Shown: positions 1 through 11,118, counted from the first letter of the stretch. The stretch: 64,000 nt of DNA from Candidatus Methanodesulfokora washburnensis (GCF_003947435.1 NZ_RCOS01000062.1:62001-126000); one strand, 5' to 3'. Notes: generated by a model from the sequence alone, not told the origin. Numbers and translations are program-made.

Positions 1-414
1 TATCAACTGCATCCCCACTTTATAGGCCCTCCTCTTGAGGTCCTCCACTGCATTTCTGTCCTCTCCATACATCTTAGCTGGTGCCCCGAATGACAGGTAA
101 ACCTTGTCAACATAATCTATCAGCTCATCTATGCTGCTTCCCACAACCTCTGCAAGATCCCCTCCGACCTCCCTGGAGAGATTCAGCTTCCCATCGCTGA
201 AAGCCCCGGCTCCTCCAAATCCTGAGACTATGCTACAGGGATTGCACATTATGCATGCTCCTCTCTCTTTTCTAGGACATTTTCTGCTCTCTAAATCATT
301 TCCCATCTCTATTATCAATACATCAGCATTGGGAACAATTTTCTTTATCTCATATGCTGCAAAAAGCCCTGTAGGTCCAGCCCCAATTATTATTACATCC
401 CATTCATCCTGCAA
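1..414 (-). CDS. FAD-dependent dehydrogenase/oxidoreductase (COG2509-like), partial, runs off the left edge; start codon uncertain
   Basis: Reverse-strand translation gives DEWDVIIIGAGPTGLFAAYEIKKIVPNADVLIIEMG...CPRKERGACIMCNPCSIVSGFGGAGAFSDGKLNLS: GxGxxG FAD-binding motif and family-typical Cys/Gly-rich stretch. Confidence 0.75.
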   Translation of the reverse strand, partial: MQDEWDVIIIGAGPTGLFAAYEIKKIVPNADVLIIEMGNDLESRKCPRKERGACIMCNPCSIVSGFGGAGAFSDGKLNLSREVGGDLAEVVGSSIDELIDYVDKVYLSFGAPAKMYGEDRNAVEDLKRRAYKVGMQLI

Positions 415-461
415 TGCTAGTTCCCTAGTTTTGATAGGGCTCAAAGTTCTAGGTAAAAACT

Positions 462-1205
462 TTACTGCTGAATATATAGATCAGATAGCCTTCCCAAATA
501 GAATCCATCCAAGGTGAATATATCTGATTCCCTGAGATCTATTGTTCCATGGGAGAAAATAGGCCCTCTGTAGTTTTTGGGCACCTCTCCTTTGTTCAGC
601 AGAGCACTTCCCAAAAATTTGTTAAACGCTGGCATTATAATAGCTCTCTTCTTTTCCCTCCTCCCATGAAGTTTTACCCTTGAGAAAACAAAGACCCTGA
701 CTAACTCTCTCAAATTCTCATCTTCCATCAAAACTGCTGGATGAAGATGAGCCATTATCAAATACCTTGAGTTCAATACATCATCGGAAGGCCAAGAGTG
801 ACCATGAAATAGCCCTACTCCCTCTATCACCGTTCCTTGGCTTCCCACAACTTCTACTTCTCTCGGAACCATCCTCTCCAAGAGCCCATCATGATTTCCT
901 TTTATCACTATTATCCTGTCGAAGAACTGAAGCCATAATGAGATAGCTTGATTTATCCTCTCCTCAGTCCTTTTATGAGAGCCTATTCTCTCCTTCAGAT
1001 CTCCGAGGACTATCAATTTCTTGGCATCACAACTCCTAGCTATATTCACCGCATCCATCGCCAAATCCCTGCTCTGATCGGGTATATATATGCCCTTTTT
1101 CCTCAGATTCTCCTCAAAACCTAGATGAAGGTCTGCTATCAACAGATACCTCTCATCTCCATCTATCAGAAGAGAGGGAAAACCCCACACAGGTCTTATC
1201 TGCAA
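462..1205 (-). CDS. Metallophosphoesterase (calcineurin-like, COG1407-like)
   Basis: Motifs DLHLGFE, LGDLKER, GNHDG, HGHSWP. Confidence 0.8.
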   Translation of the reverse strand: MQIRPVWGFPSLLIDGDERYLLIADLHLGFEENLRKKGIYIPDQSRDLAMDAVNIARSCDAKKLIVLGDLKERIGSHKRTEERINQAISLWLQFFDRIIVIKGNHDGLLERMVPREVEVVGSQGTVIEGVGLFHGHSWPSDDVLNSRYLIMAHLHPAVLMEDENLRELVRVFVFSRVKLHGRREKKRAIIMPAFNKFLGSALLNKGEVPKNYRGPIFSHGTIDLRESDIFTLDGFYLGRLSDLYIQQ

Positions 1206-1258
1206 CTCTAGTTTTCGAGCAGCAATGCTTTTAGCCTTTTACCCATACATTCAATAAA

Positions 1259-1600
1259 ATGATACCTGCAAAATATAGTTTTCTCAGAAAGGAGCTCCCA
1301 AAAAGAAGCATCAGAAAGCTTATAGATGTGGTTTACAGGAGAAAAGTGGAGAGACACATATTTCTTCCGAGTGGATTCTCATTTTATCTTGTAAGAGGAA
1401 GAGAGGGTGCATATATAGTGTTCGATAGGAACTACTGCAGCTGCATAGATTTTCTTCTGAGCGTTATCATTAGGGAGGAGAGGAAGCTCTGCTACCACAT
1501 AGCTGCCGTTATGATGGCGGAGGACATGAACTTGGTAAGGACAATAGAGCATAAAGATGATGAGCTTGAGACTGTTCTCAGGGAAATTTTCATGCAATAA
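1259..1600 (+). CDS. SWIM zinc-finger-like small protein
   Basis: CxC...CxH arrangement (CSCIDFLL...KLCYHIAAV). Confidence 0.55.
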   Translation: MIPAKYSFLRKELPKRSIRKLIDVVYRRKVERHIFLPSGFSFYLVRGREGAYIVFDRNYCSCIDFLLSVIIREERKLCYHIAAVMMAEDMNLVRTIEHKDDELETVLREIFMQ

Positions 1601-1650
1601 AAGAATGCTTATATAGTGAAGCTCTCAGCATCATTAGGTGACTGTCGAGG

Positions 1651-2406
1651 TTGGTGGAGATAAAGGACGAGGAAGAGATAGAGCCGATGTCATATCATAG
1701 GAGAGTTCTGAAGGAGATGGTCGCTAAAAAGATAGCAGGAGACATTCTCTACTCATCAAACATAGGATTGGCTATGAAAAAGTGGAGAGAGTACTTCGGA
1801 GTGAAGCAGAGCGAGCTTGCAAAGATGCTGGGAATATCGGCATCTGTGATATCGGACTATGAGTCGGGCAGGAGGAGAAGCCCGGGGTCCTACGTTCTCA
1901 AGAGATTCATACAGGCTATAATAGCGAAAGATGAGGAAACCGGAGGAAATAAGCTGAAGGTTCTCGCAAAGTCCATGGGAATCGGGTTGCTTCTCTCAAG
2001 CGTGATAGATATGGCCGAGATGACGATTCCAGTGGAGCTGGAGAAGTTTATTGAGTGGATTGATGGCGAGCTTATTGTTCCGGGCAATACATTAATACAC
2101 GGCTATACCGTCATAGATAGCATAAGAGCGATAGAGAACCTTTCAGGAACAGATTTCATGAAGCTATTCGGCTCATCGACAGAGAGAGCTCTCATATTCA
2201 CGAGAGTTGGAACAGGAAGGAGCCCGATGGTGGCCCTGAAGGTCTTCGACATAAGACCAAGTCTTGTTGTGCTGCATGGACTCAAGCCAGATTCGGTAGA
2301 TAGACTTGGAATAAGACTTGCTGAGATAATGGGTGTTCCTCTGGCAGTTTCTAAGATGGAAAGTGTGAGAGACATGGTGGAATCCCTGAGAAAAAGGCTC
2401 GAGTGA
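1651..2406 (+). CDS. XRE-family HTH transcriptional regulator with C-terminal domain (archaeal COG1709-like)
   Basis: HTH: WREYFGVKQSELAKMLGISASVISDYESGRRRSPG. Confidence 0.8.
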   Translation: MVEIKDEEEIEPMSYHRRVLKEMVAKKIAGDILYSSNIGLAMKKWREYFGVKQSELAKMLGISASVISDYESGRRRSPGSYVLKRFIQAIIAKDEETGGNKLKVLAKSMGIGLLLSSVIDMAEMTIPVELEKFIEWIDGELIVPGNTLIHGYTVIDSIRAIENLSGTDFMKLFGSSTERALIFTRVGTGRSPMVALKVFDIRPSLVVLHGLKPDSVDRLGIRLAEIMGVPLAVSKMESVRDMVESLRKRLE

Positions 2407-2519
2407 GGTTAGTCTTTAGACGATTCTCTTATAGCCATTAAACTAAACTTTAAATTGCACCTTCTTGCTAGCTTGTCACCTTTCGCATCTGTTGTCAACT
2501 TTATTACAATATACTGGAG

Positions 2520-3614
2520 GTGATGTTATTGAGACCTGATAGACAAGTTGGGATAGTAGGATGGGGAGTTTATGTTCCCATGTACAGGATAAGATCTGAG
2601 GAACTTGCCAGAGCTTGGGGAAGAGATTGGAAAAGGCATGCTGCAGGGATAATGGTGGAGGAGAAGAGTGTCCCCGGGATAGATGAGGACACATTCACCA
2701 TAGCCTACGAAGCAGCTTCAAATGCAATTAGAAGGGCTAGGATAGATCCCTCTAAGATAAATGCTGTTTATGTCGGGACGGAATCAAAACCCTATGCTGT
2801 AAAGCCTACGTCCACAATATTGGCTGAGGCACTGGGAATAGGTGGTCAGAAAAGGGCCACAACAGGAGCAGATTTCGAGTTTGCATGCAAAGCAGGGACT
2901 GAGGCGATGCAGGCAGTTATAGGTTTAGTTGGGTCCAACATGATAGATTATGGCCTTGTTGTAGGGGCTGATACAGCCCAGGGAGCACCGGGAGATGCCC
3001 TAGAATATACTGCGTCCTCAGGAGGTGCTGCGTTTGTAATAGGTCCGGCAGAGGAGTCTGTTGCTATTATAAAAGCGAGCTGCTCGTATGTGACAGATAC
3101 TCCAGACTTCTGGAGAAGGCAGCATGAGAGATATCCCGCGCACACAAGGGCTTTTACAGGAGAGCCTGCCTACTTCCACCACATAATAGGGGCTGCAAGG
3201 ATGTTAATGGAGGAAATTGGGACCAAACCCGAGGACTATGATTATGCTGTCTTTCACCAGCCAAATGGAAAGTTTCCGCTTAGAGTGGGCCAACGCTTAG
3301 GCTTCCCTCCGGAGAAGATAAAACCAGGGTTGATTACACCATATATAGGGAATACATACAGCGGCTCATCTCTTATAGGACTTTCAGCAATCTTGGACAT
3401 AGCTTCCCCCGGCCAGAGGATATTAGTGGTCTCATTTGGCTCTGGAGCTGGGAGTGATGCATTTCATATAGAGGTGACTGACAAAGTTGAGGAAGTCAGG
3501 GATCTAGCACCGAAGGTGATGGACTATGTCAATAGAAAGAAGTATGTTGATTACACCATATATGCAAGAAACAGAAGGATGATAACCCTCCTGAAGGACT
3601 TCAGCGGATATTGA
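2520..3614 (+). CDS. Hydroxymethylglutaryl-CoA synthase (archaeal)
   Basis: Thiolase-fold motifs; [16 protein letters not shown] active-site Cys region; operon with thiolase and DUF35 protein. Confidence 0.9.
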   Translation: MMLLRPDRQVGIVGWGVYVPMYRIRSEELARAWGRDWKRHAAGIMVEEKSVPGIDEDTFTIAYEAASNAIRRARIDPSKINAVYVGTESKPYAVKPTSTILAEALGIGGQKRATTGADFEFACKAGTEAMQAVIGLVGSNMIDYGLVVGADTAQGAPGDALEYTASSGGAAFVIGPAEESVAIIKASCSYVTDTPDFWRRQHERYPAHTRAFTGEPAYFHHIIGAARMLMEEIGTKPEDYDYAVFHQPNGKFPLRVGQRLGFPPEKIKPGLITPYIGNTYSGSSLIGLSAILDIASPGQRILVVSFGSGAGSDAFHIEVTDKVEEVRDLAPKVMDYVNRKKYVDYTIYARNRRMITLLKDFSGY

Positions 3615-3615
3615 G

Positions 3616-4746
3616 GTGATTCAATTGGCATCCATAATAGGTGCTGGTTTGGTGAAAGTGTCCAATCACTGGAACATGTCAATAGAGGATCTGGCTTATG
3701 AAGCAGCTGAGCAGGCCATGAAAGATATAAATTCGGAGAGAATAGATGCTATAATAGTGGCAAATGCCTTTTCAGGCGTGGCTAATGGTCAGGAGAACCT
3801 TGCAGCTCATATAGCATCGAGTCTAGGCATGGCAAGGAAGCCATCTTTCAAGGTTGAGCTTGAAGGAGCTTCCGGAGGTGCTGCTCTGCTGGCTGCATGC
3901 TCAATGCTAAGCAGATATGAAAGGATACTGATCGTAGGAGTGGAGAAGTTGAGCGATGTGACATCGCTCGAGGACATTACATCCGTTGTATCGAGCTCAA
4001 TAAACAGGGAGCATGAGGGAATCCTTGGAGCAACAATATACTCACATCATGCCCTCATGATGAGGGAATACATGAGGAGGTATAAGTTGGAGGAGAGGGA
4101 TTTCGGCTACTTTCCAATTATGATGCATGAGAATGCAGTTAACGTCCCTCATGCGCAGTTGAGGTTCAAGGTGAGCATGGAGGACTATATAGAATCCCCG
4201 TATGTTTCAACTCCATTGAAGCTCATGGACGTGCCTTCTGAAGCAGATGGTGCAGCAGCAATAGTAATAAGCAGATCTGATGGACCTGTAAAGGTATCTG
4301 GCATTGGATTTAGCGGAAATGAAGCTGTTATAACGCATAGAATTGATCAGCTTGACATGGAAAATATAACAGCTGCATTCAGCAGTGCCATGAGGGAAGC
4401 GGGCATCGATACCAAGGACTTGGACTTCGTCCAGATCCATGACACAAGCAGCGTGCTCGCATACCTGCAGATAGAATCATTGGGTCTTTCTGATAAAGGA
4501 AAGGCACCTAAGGACACCGAAAGCGGGAAGTTTAGGAGAGATGGGGAGATTCCCATAAATCCTGAGGGGGGAATGAAAGCTAGAGGCTATCCTGTGGGAG
4601 CAAGCGGTGTGTATCAGCTAGCTGAGTCATATATGCAGTTGCAGGGAACTGCAGATGGCTACCAAGTTCAGGGAGCGAAGAACTGTGCTGTTGTCAGTTT
4701 AGGAGGGCTGGCTAGCAGTTGTGTTGTTGCTGTGTTGAGGAGGTGA
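3616..4746 (+). CDS. Acetyl-CoA acetyltransferase (thiolase), GTG start
   Basis: Thiolase-like sequence (IIVANAFSGV, NPEGGMKARGYPVGASG) and operon context. Confidence 0.88.
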   Translation: MIQLASIIGAGLVKVSNHWNMSIEDLAYEAAEQAMKDINSERIDAIIVANAFSGVANGQENLAAHIASSLGMARKPSFKVELEGASGGAALLAACSMLSRYERILIVGVEKLSDVTSLEDITSVVSSSINREHEGILGATIYSHHALMMREYMRRYKLEERDFGYFPIMMHENAVNVPHAQLRFKVSMEDYIESPYVSTPLKLMDVPSEADGAAAIVISRSDGPVKVSGIGFSGNEAVITHRIDQLDMENITAAFSSAMREAGIDTKDLDFVQIHDTSSVLAYLQIESLGLSDKGKAPKDTESGKFRRDGEIPINPEGGMKARGYPVGASGVYQLAESYMQLQGTADGYQVQGAKNCAVVSLGGLASSCVVAVLRR

Positions 4747-4750
4747 TCCC

Positions 4751-5158
4751 ATGTACAGTTGGCTAAATGTCCCATCTTATTGGAGGAACAAGTCCAGAAG
4801 ATACATGCTTATAGGAGGGAAATGTAGGGATTGCGGGCATAAGTTCTTCCCATTTAGAAGAACATGTCCGAAATGCGGATCTCGCTCTGTGATAGAGGAA
4901 AAACTGCCGAGAAGAGGAAGGGTTCTGGAGCACACTGTGGTGCACAATCCTCCCAGAGGATATGAGTATTACACTCCCTACGTTCTAGCACTTGTCGAGC
5001 TGGAGGATGGAGCCAAGGTTTTAGCCCAGCTCACGGATGTGGATCCAGAGGAAGTCAAGGAGGGAATGGAAGTGGAGATGTCGCTGAGAATACTGAGAGT
5101 ATGCGGGGAGTCGGGCTTCATAGCTTACGGTTATAAGTTCAGGCCTGCTACGAAATAA
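4751..5158 (+). CDS. DUF35 zinc-ribbon/OB-fold acyl-CoA-binding protein
   Basis: Zinc ribbon CRDCGHKFFPFRRTCPKCGS followed by OB-like region; third gene of HMGS/thiolase operon. Confidence 0.85.
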   Translation: MYSWLNVPSYWRNKSRRYMLIGGKCRDCGHKFFPFRRTCPKCGSRSVIEEKLPRRGRVLEHTVVHNPPRGYEYYTPYVLALVELEDGAKVLAQLTDVDPEEVKEGMEVEMSLRILRVCGESGFIAYGYKFRPATK

Positions 5159-5353
5159 ATATCTTTATTTTTTACTTTTTTAATATGTATGAGAGAACCA
5201 TTGGAGGAGAATGACTTTACAGGGAAAGAGGTTCTCTCGAGCTCTCAACTGCGAATAATCGAGCTTAAAAATTATCGTTCAAGAAACAGTTCTTTACTTG
5301 AATGCGCTGTTATAAACAGCCATGTTTTTATCCATCAGCCGACATCATAGATC

Positions 5354-6685
5354 ATGCCCCTGTCCTATGCGGGTAAAGCATACGCCCTTCTAGAGAGATA
5401 TAACGTTGAGGACTACGATTTAGTTAAGATAATAACTGAAAAGGGAGAGATTGTGGGAAGAATAATGCCTAGACCAAGCATATTTGACGATGAACATGTG
5501 ATAATAAAATTGCCGAATGGATACAATATAGGCGTTAACATAGGAAAGATAAGTGAAATCAAGGTTCTGGAGAAAGCATATCAGAGAGAGGAGGCCATAC
5601 CAGAGGTTGAATTCAGGGAAAATCTTCCTTACATCCCTTTTATTGTCACTGGAGGCACCATATCCTCTAGAGTTGATTACAGAACTGGAGCTGTGAGAGC
5701 ATATGAGAAACCAGAGGAACTTCTAGACCTGATACCAGAGCTTGCGGACATCGCTAACATAAAATACAAGCCAATTTTCGCTGAGTTTAGTGAGAACCTC
5801 ACCCCAAGTCACTGGAAAAAGATGGCAGAGAGAGCATCAGAGGAGCTAAACAGCGGAGCTAGAGGTGTCGTGATAGCGCATGGTACTGATACAATGCATT
5901 ACTCAGCAGCAGCTCTTTCCTTCATGCTGATGAACTTGAGAAAACCGGTGGTTTTTGTTGGATCCCAGAGATCCATAGATAGACCATCTACTGATGCTGT
6001 GCTCAACTTAATAGCTGCAGTTAAGGTAGCAGCACAATCCGACATAGGAGAGGTTGTGATAACAATGCATGGAAGTCCATCTGATGAGTTTGCATGGGTT
6101 TTAAGAGGAGTAAAAGCAAGAAAAATGCACACATCTAGAAGAGATGCGTTTATACCAGTCAACTCCCCTCCTATAGCCAAGGTCACAAGGGAAAAGATAG
6201 AGATAATGTCGAAGTACAGAAAAGCTGATGAGAGCTCGAGAGTTGAGTTCGATGGAAGGATTGATGAAAGAGTGTTTCTCCTTTATACTTGGCCTGGGAT
6301 GAGTCCTGATATAATAGAGAGCATAAGATCTCTTGGCTACAGAGGTCTGGTTATAGCAGGAACAGGTCTGGGGCACACCCCATCCCGCATAATACCGAGT
6401 ATAGAAAGGCTTGTCAGGGATGGTGTGCCCGTTGTTATGACATCTCAGACCATTTTTGGAAGAGTAAACCTCAGAGTGTACGAAACTGGCAGGCTTCTTC
6501 TGAAAGCCGGAGTAATTCCTGGAGAGGACATGCTTCCCGAGGTTGCTTTGGTCAAGCTGATGTTTGTGCTGGGTCACTGCAATGAGATGGAGTGCATAAG
6601 AGAGATGATGCTTAGAAACATCGCAGGCGAGATATCAAGCTCGATAAGCATGAGGGATTTCCCTCCGTGCTGGGTGATGCGATGA
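5354..6685 (+). CDS. gatD: Glutamyl-tRNA(Gln) amidotransferase subunit D
   Basis: Asparaginase motifs FIVTGGTISSRVD and VIAHGTDTMHYSAAAL; overlaps gatE. Confidence 0.93.
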   Translation: MPLSYAGKAYALLERYNVEDYDLVKIITEKGEIVGRIMPRPSIFDDEHVIIKLPNGYNIGVNIGKISEIKVLEKAYQREEAIPEVEFRENLPYIPFIVTGGTISSRVDYRTGAVRAYEKPEELLDLIPELADIANIKYKPIFAEFSENLTPSHWKKMAERASEELNSGARGVVIAHGTDTMHYSAAALSFMLMNLRKPVVFVGSQRSIDRPSTDAVLNLIAAVKVAAQSDIGEVVITMHGSPSDEFAWVLRGVKARKMHTSRRDAFIPVNSPPIAKVTREKIEIMSKYRKADESSRVEFDGRIDERVFLLYTWPGMSPDIIESIRSLGYRGLVIAGTGLGHTPSRIIPSIERLVRDGVPVVMTSQTIFGRVNLRVYETGRLLLKAGVIPGEDMLPEVALVKLMFVLGHCNEMECIREMMLRNIAGEISSSISMRDFPPCWVMR

Positions 6686-8568
6686 AAGAAATTAAAGTTG
6701 GTTTGGAGATACATCAGAGGCTTAGAACACACAAGCTCTTCTGCAACTGTCCATCCACCTTGATGGAGATGGAGCCGGATTGTTGGATAATGAGAATGAT
6801 GGGTGTTTCAAGAAGCGAGCTTGGATCAATAGATCCTGCTGCTAGATTTGAGCTTCTGAGACAGAGAAAGTTTCTGTACGGTACCTACTTTGATGGAACA
6901 TGCGAGGTTGAGCTTGATGAATCTCCTCCTCTTGAGATGAACAGAGAAGCTGTTGAAATAGCGATAAAAATAGCTAAAATGCTGAACATGGATGTAGTTG
7001 ATGAGATACACACGATGAGAAAGATAGTTGTCGACGGAAGCAACACAACAGGCTTTCAGAGGACTGCTCTTATCGCTATAGGAGATGAAAAAAGCATGAT
7101 AAGGACAGATCAAGGAGATGTTAGGATAGCCACTCTCTGCTTGGAGGAGGAGTCTGCTTTCATAGCTGAGACCGGTCCTGACTTCGTCAAGTATAGGCTG
7201 GACAGACTTGGAATTCCCCTAGTTGAGATAGCCACTTATCCTGATATAAAAAGTCCAGAACAGGCAAAAGAGGTTGCTTTGAAGATAGGAAGGATATTAA
7301 GGGCTACTGGAAAGGTGATGAGAGGTATTGGGACGATAAGACAGGATATAAATGTGAGCATAGAGGGAGGAGCTAGGCAGGAGATAAAAGGAGTTCAGGA
7401 GCCAGATCTAATCCCTATTGTAATATCAAGAGAGGTGGATAGACAGCTAAATCTCCTGAAAATAAGGGATGAGATCCTTGAAAGAGGAATTACAGAGGAG
7501 GATATAGGGGGATTTTTTGACCTTACTGATGTGTTAAAGAGGGCAGAAAAAGGATTTGTGAGGAAAGCTATTGATTCTGGCGGATCTGCATTTGCAATAT
7601 ATGCCAGAAAAATGAAAGGATTGATAGGAAGAGAGATACAGCCAGGAAGAAGGCTTGGGACAGAGCTTGCCAGTTATGCAAAGGTTTTTGCCGGCGTTAA
7701 GGGAATAATACACTCAGATGAACTTCCTAACTACGGAATAAGCTCAGATCTTGTGGCTGAGATCAGGAAGAGGTTGGAAATAGGAGAGGAGGATGGATTC
7801 ATTCTAGTGATATCCGATAGAAGAACAGCTGAGATAGCGCTAAAATCCGTAGCTGATAGGCTTAGATATGCCATCAAAGGGGTTCCTGAGGAGACAAGAA
7901 GGGCATTGGAGGACGGAAATACAGAGTTCATGAGACCGATGCCCGGATCTGCTAGGATGTATCCTGAGACAGATGTACTTCCCGTCTTATCCTATCCATT
8001 TCTCAAAGCACTGGAGGGATGGAAACCGGAGTTTCCAGAGGATATAATAGGCAGGCTGGTGTCCTATGGGATAAGCAGAGATCAGGCTGAGGAGATATTT
8101 GATGAGGAGAAGGTGGAGCTTTTTGAGAGGACATCCTGCTTGTGCAAAAACCTTTCAAGAGGATTTATAGCAAGCACACTGACATCCATGATGAAATATC
8201 TGAGGAGAGAAGGGGTTAAGGTGGAGCTAATTCCGGAGGACAAGCTCATTGAGACACTTCTCATGGTTGATCAAGGAGCTCTGGCTAAGGAAGCTGTTGA
8301 GAATGTGATCAGAGATCTGGCAGAAGATCCGAATGCTGATGTCAAGGAGATAGCAAGAAGATATAGCATGAGCCAGGAGGAGCTGGAGAAGCTGATAGAT
8401 GATGTGATATCCTTGCACAAGGATGAGCTGATGAGAGCTGGGGAAAAAGCCTTCAGCATGCTAATGGGCGAGGTGATGAAGAAGGTCAGGGGAAAGGTGG
8501 ATGGAAGAATAGTGAGCTCCAAGCTCAGAGAAAGAATCAAGAAGGAGATATCACAGAAATCCCTCTAA
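6667..8568 (+). CDS. gatE: Glutamyl-tRNA(Gln) amidotransferase subunit E
   Basis: GLEIHQRL...LFCNCPS start, GatB/GatE fold, DxNVSI motif; adjacent gatD. Confidence 0.95.
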   Translation: MLGDAMKEIKVGLEIHQRLRTHKLFCNCPSTLMEMEPDCWIMRMMGVSRSELGSIDPAARFELLRQRKFLYGTYFDGTCEVELDESPPLEMNREAVEIAIKIAKMLNMDVVDEIHTMRKIVVDGSNTTGFQRTALIAIGDEKSMIRTDQGDVRIATLCLEEESAFIAETGPDFVKYRLDRLGIPLVEIATYPDIKSPEQAKEVALKIGRILRATGKVMRGIGTIRQDINVSIEGGARQEIKGVQEPDLIPIVISREVDRQLNLLKIRDEILERGITEEDIGGFFDLTDVLKRAEKGFVRKAIDSGGSAFAIYARKMKGLIGREIQPGRRLGTELASYAKVFAGVKGIIHSDELPNYGISSDLVAEIRKRLEIGEEDGFILVISDRRTAEIALKSVADRLRYAIKGVPEETRRALEDGNTEFMRPMPGSARMYPETDVLPVLSYPFLKALEGWKPEFPEDIIGRLVSYGISRDQAEEIFDEEKVELFERTSCLCKNLSRGFIASTLTSMMKYLRREGVKVELIPEDKLIETLLMVDQGALAKEAVENVIRDLAEDPNADVKEIARRYSMSQEELEKLIDDVISLHKDELMRAGEKAFSMLMGEVMKKVRGKVDGRIVSSKLRERIKKEISQKSL

Positions 8569-11118
8569 GCTTTCTGATGTCTTTCCCTTCGCAAGAGAGT
8601 CAAAATCCAAGTCTAAAGCATCAAGTATCTGCTGAAAGGTGCTCCTCATTATCTCTATATACTTATCCACATCCACTTCCTGCTTGCCTGCTAGCTCAAC
8701 GGGCTTCACTCCCTCCCTCCCAGTCACCTTCACGTATGATATCACATCTCCAGGCACTATCCTCATGTTAAGCCTTTCCTCGAGCAATCTAGCTGCTTTA
8801 ACATGCTGAGGAGTGGTCTTCACATAATCCCCAAGCCTCTTATTTAGTGTTGATCTAAAGCAGACCTCCTCCATCTCAAATTCCCTGCTCCTCAGCCTAT
8901 TCACATACTTCTTTATTATCTCCCCTATCTTCTTCTTGCTCTCCTCAAACTCCTCCTTGTTTCTAGCCCTGCTGAGCTCATCCAACGTCTCGAAGAAGGC
9001 CTTCTTCACTATATCAGGTATGTTCCTCTTCTTCCCCAAAAGACCCTTGACATCAACATGGCCGTCCTCGGTCACGCCCAAGTAGTTCTTCTTGAGCTTG
9101 GAGAGAACTACATATCTGTATACCTTGTCAAGCTCCAAGTCTATTCCCAAACTAGCTTCCACCCTCCTCTCAAGCTCCTGTAGCTTCTCTATTGGGGCAT
9201 CCTCTATGAAAAGGGAGTCTGTATCCCCGTATATAACGCTCATGCTCATGTTTTCAGCCTCTCTGACAGCTGACATTATGGCCTTCCTCGCTATAGCTGT
9301 TATCATCTCAGCTGCAGGTGGGGAATATAGAGGAAATTCCTCGAATCCAAAAACACCATATGAAGCATTCAGAAGAACCTTTAAGCTGTTTTGCACGGTA
9401 TCAAACCAGTTTCTTTCCTCCTCACTGAACCTCTCATTTTTTGCCATCTTCTTATACATCTTTACCCTCAGATCCCTCAAAACCCCTATTATCTCCGGGA
9501 CTATTCCTACTCCTTTGCTGCACACCCAGTGAGGTAGTTCCTCCACAGGTTTGTTCATCTTGCACTCCTCATGAGGACAGTTTATCGTCTCAAAGCTTAT
9601 CCTCCACCTCTTTATTATGCTGGGATACATGCTTGCAAAATCAAGTACAGCTGCCTTAAAGTGAACTCCAGGCCTCGGAGCCAAGACTATTGCTCCCATG
9701 TATTTCTTCCCCTTTATAATAGCTCTGCTAAACGTTTTAGATCCCCTTATCCTTGTCACATCCTCGCTGTTCGGTATGAGCCAGTTCCTCCTTCTGTACA
9801 TGCTGTATATCATGCTCTTTATCCACTGAGAAATCCCATGCCTTGATACCTCCTCAAGCGACATCCTGGATATCCTTGAGAAGATGAAAAGGAGCTTGAG
9901 AAGTCCATTATCCAGCAGATTTGCAAGAGAGAAGGTAAGTTTTGCGTCCTGAATGCAGTATCTTGCGAGCTTGTCAGGAGGGAGATTCGCTATATCGTGA
10001 GATCCTATGTCGACTTTCTTCTCCCCGAGAAGGCCTTCAGACACCTCATCCAGTGTGTATCCAAGGTACCTGTTCTTGAAAACATATACCTGTATCGATC
10101 TATTGCTGAAGAGTTTGTAGAGATCTATGTGAATTCCCTCATCAAGCAGAGCTCTGTCGGTCTCAAGCCTTATCCCGGTGTTAGTTATCCCAAGTTCCTT
10201 GGCCCTTTTTGCTAGATAGGGGAGATCGAAGTTGTCTCCATTAAATGTATATATAACTGCATACTTCTTTATTTCATTAATAAATTCTCTTATAAGAGAT
10301 ATCTCGTCCTCATGCTGGATCACCTCAAAGTCCTCACTTAACACAACATCAGAGCCTCTTTTCAGCAGATAAACCCTCTTTATATCATCTCCAACTATGG
10401 CTGCAGCTATTATGGGTCTTTTTGGCTCAGAAGGGGATGGAACTTGAAAAGCAGGTGCTGCTACCTCTATATCTATGGCTGCACATTTCATCTTTGGTAC
10501 TGGATGTCTCAGCATCGAGGCCATTTCAAAAGCTATCTCCAGAACTTTCTCCCCCTCCTCCCCGAATATCTTCTCTATCTCCCTCTTCTCCTCCTCATTC
10601 ATGCTTGCAACTGGCTCTATTTGATCTCCCTTTATCCTGTACGGCATCCCGGGTATGAGGCCGATGTCATAAGTGTAGCTATCATAGTATTTTATATTTG
10701 CCTCCCATACATTAAAGCCGGCCTCCTTCAGCATGGTTCTCAGATCCTTTGGCTTCGCTCCACCTATGGCAAGGGGATCTGATACCTCCACCTTTGTCAA
10801 AACCAGTTTTCTATCGCTTAAAACATCGTATTTCTCAACTCTCTCTGCTTTAAGAACTCTGTGCTTAAAGTTCTCAGGAACAATTCTCTCAACATCCTCG
10901 GGACTAGCATCAGTGAGAAGATATGGCTTATGACCTGTTTTATCCTGAATAAACTCCATTTTCCCTGTGTTTGGATTGTAAAACCTGAGAACAGCGCTTT
11001 TCTTCTCTCCATCATAGATAACAGAGATCAGATATAGGATTTTCCCCTCTTCAGATGGTCTTTCCTCATAAGAACTTGCTGAAGCTTCGCTCAAGACTGA
11101 AATTGAGTTTATCGACAT
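8551..11118 (-). CDS. polB: DNA polymerase family B
   Basis: Exonuclease motifs (AIDIEVA, TFNGDNFDLPYL, YCIQDAKLT) and polymerase motifs (DFASMYPSII, KVLLNASYGVFG, YGDTDSLF). Confidence 0.95.
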   Translation of the reverse strand: MSINSISVLSEASASSYEERPSEEGKILYLISVIYDGEKKSAVLRFYNPNTGKMEFIQDKTGHKPYLLTDASPEDVERIVPENFKHRVLKAERVEKYDVLSDRKLVLTKVEVSDPLAIGGAKPKDLRTMLKEAGFNVWEANIKYYDSYTYDIGLIPGMPYRIKGDQIEPVASMNEEEKREIEKIFGEEGEKVLEIAFEMASMLRHPVPKMKCAAIDIEVAAPAFQVPSPSEPKRPIIAAAIVGDDIKRVYLLKRGSDVVLSEDFEVIQHEDEISLIREFINEIKKYAVIYTFNGDNFDLPYLAKRAKELGITNTGIRLETDRALLDEGIHIDLYKLFSNRSIQVYVFKNRYLGYTLDEVSEGLLGEKKVDIGSHDIANLPPDKLARYCIQDAKLTFSLANLLDNGLLKLLFIFSRISRMSLEEVSRHGISQWIKSMIYSMYRRRNWLIPNSEDVTRIRGSKTFSRAIIKGKKYMGAIVLAPRPGVHFKAAVLDFASMYPSIIKRWRISFETINCPHEECKMNKPVEELPHWVCSKGVGIVPEIIGVLRDLRVKMYKKMAKNERFSEEERNWFDTVQNSLKVLLNASYGVFGFEEFPLYSPPAAEMITAIARKAIMSAVREAENMSMSVIYGDTDSLFIEDAPIEKLQELERRVEASLGIDLELDKVYRYVVLSKLKKNYLGVTEDGHVDVKGLLGKKRNIPDIVKKAFFETLDELSRARNKEEFEESKKKIGEIIKKYVNRLRSREFEMEEVCFRSTLNKRLGDYVKTTPQHVKAARLLEERLNMRIVPGDVISYVKVTGREGVKPVELAGKQEVDVDKYIEIMRSTFQQILDALDLDFDSLAKGKTSESLEGFL

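Noticed and set aside
131-517. Plus-strand ORF 131..517
   Set aside because: Antisense to the clear FAD-dependent dehydrogenase reading frame on the minus strand.
2520-5158. HMG-CoA synthase/thiolase/DUF35 cluster as novel
   Set aside because: This three-gene complex is established in archaea.
10422-10933. Plus-strand ORFs within 8577-10933
   Set aside because: All antisense to family-B DNA polymerase, with Ser/Leu-rich translations typical of shadow ORFs.
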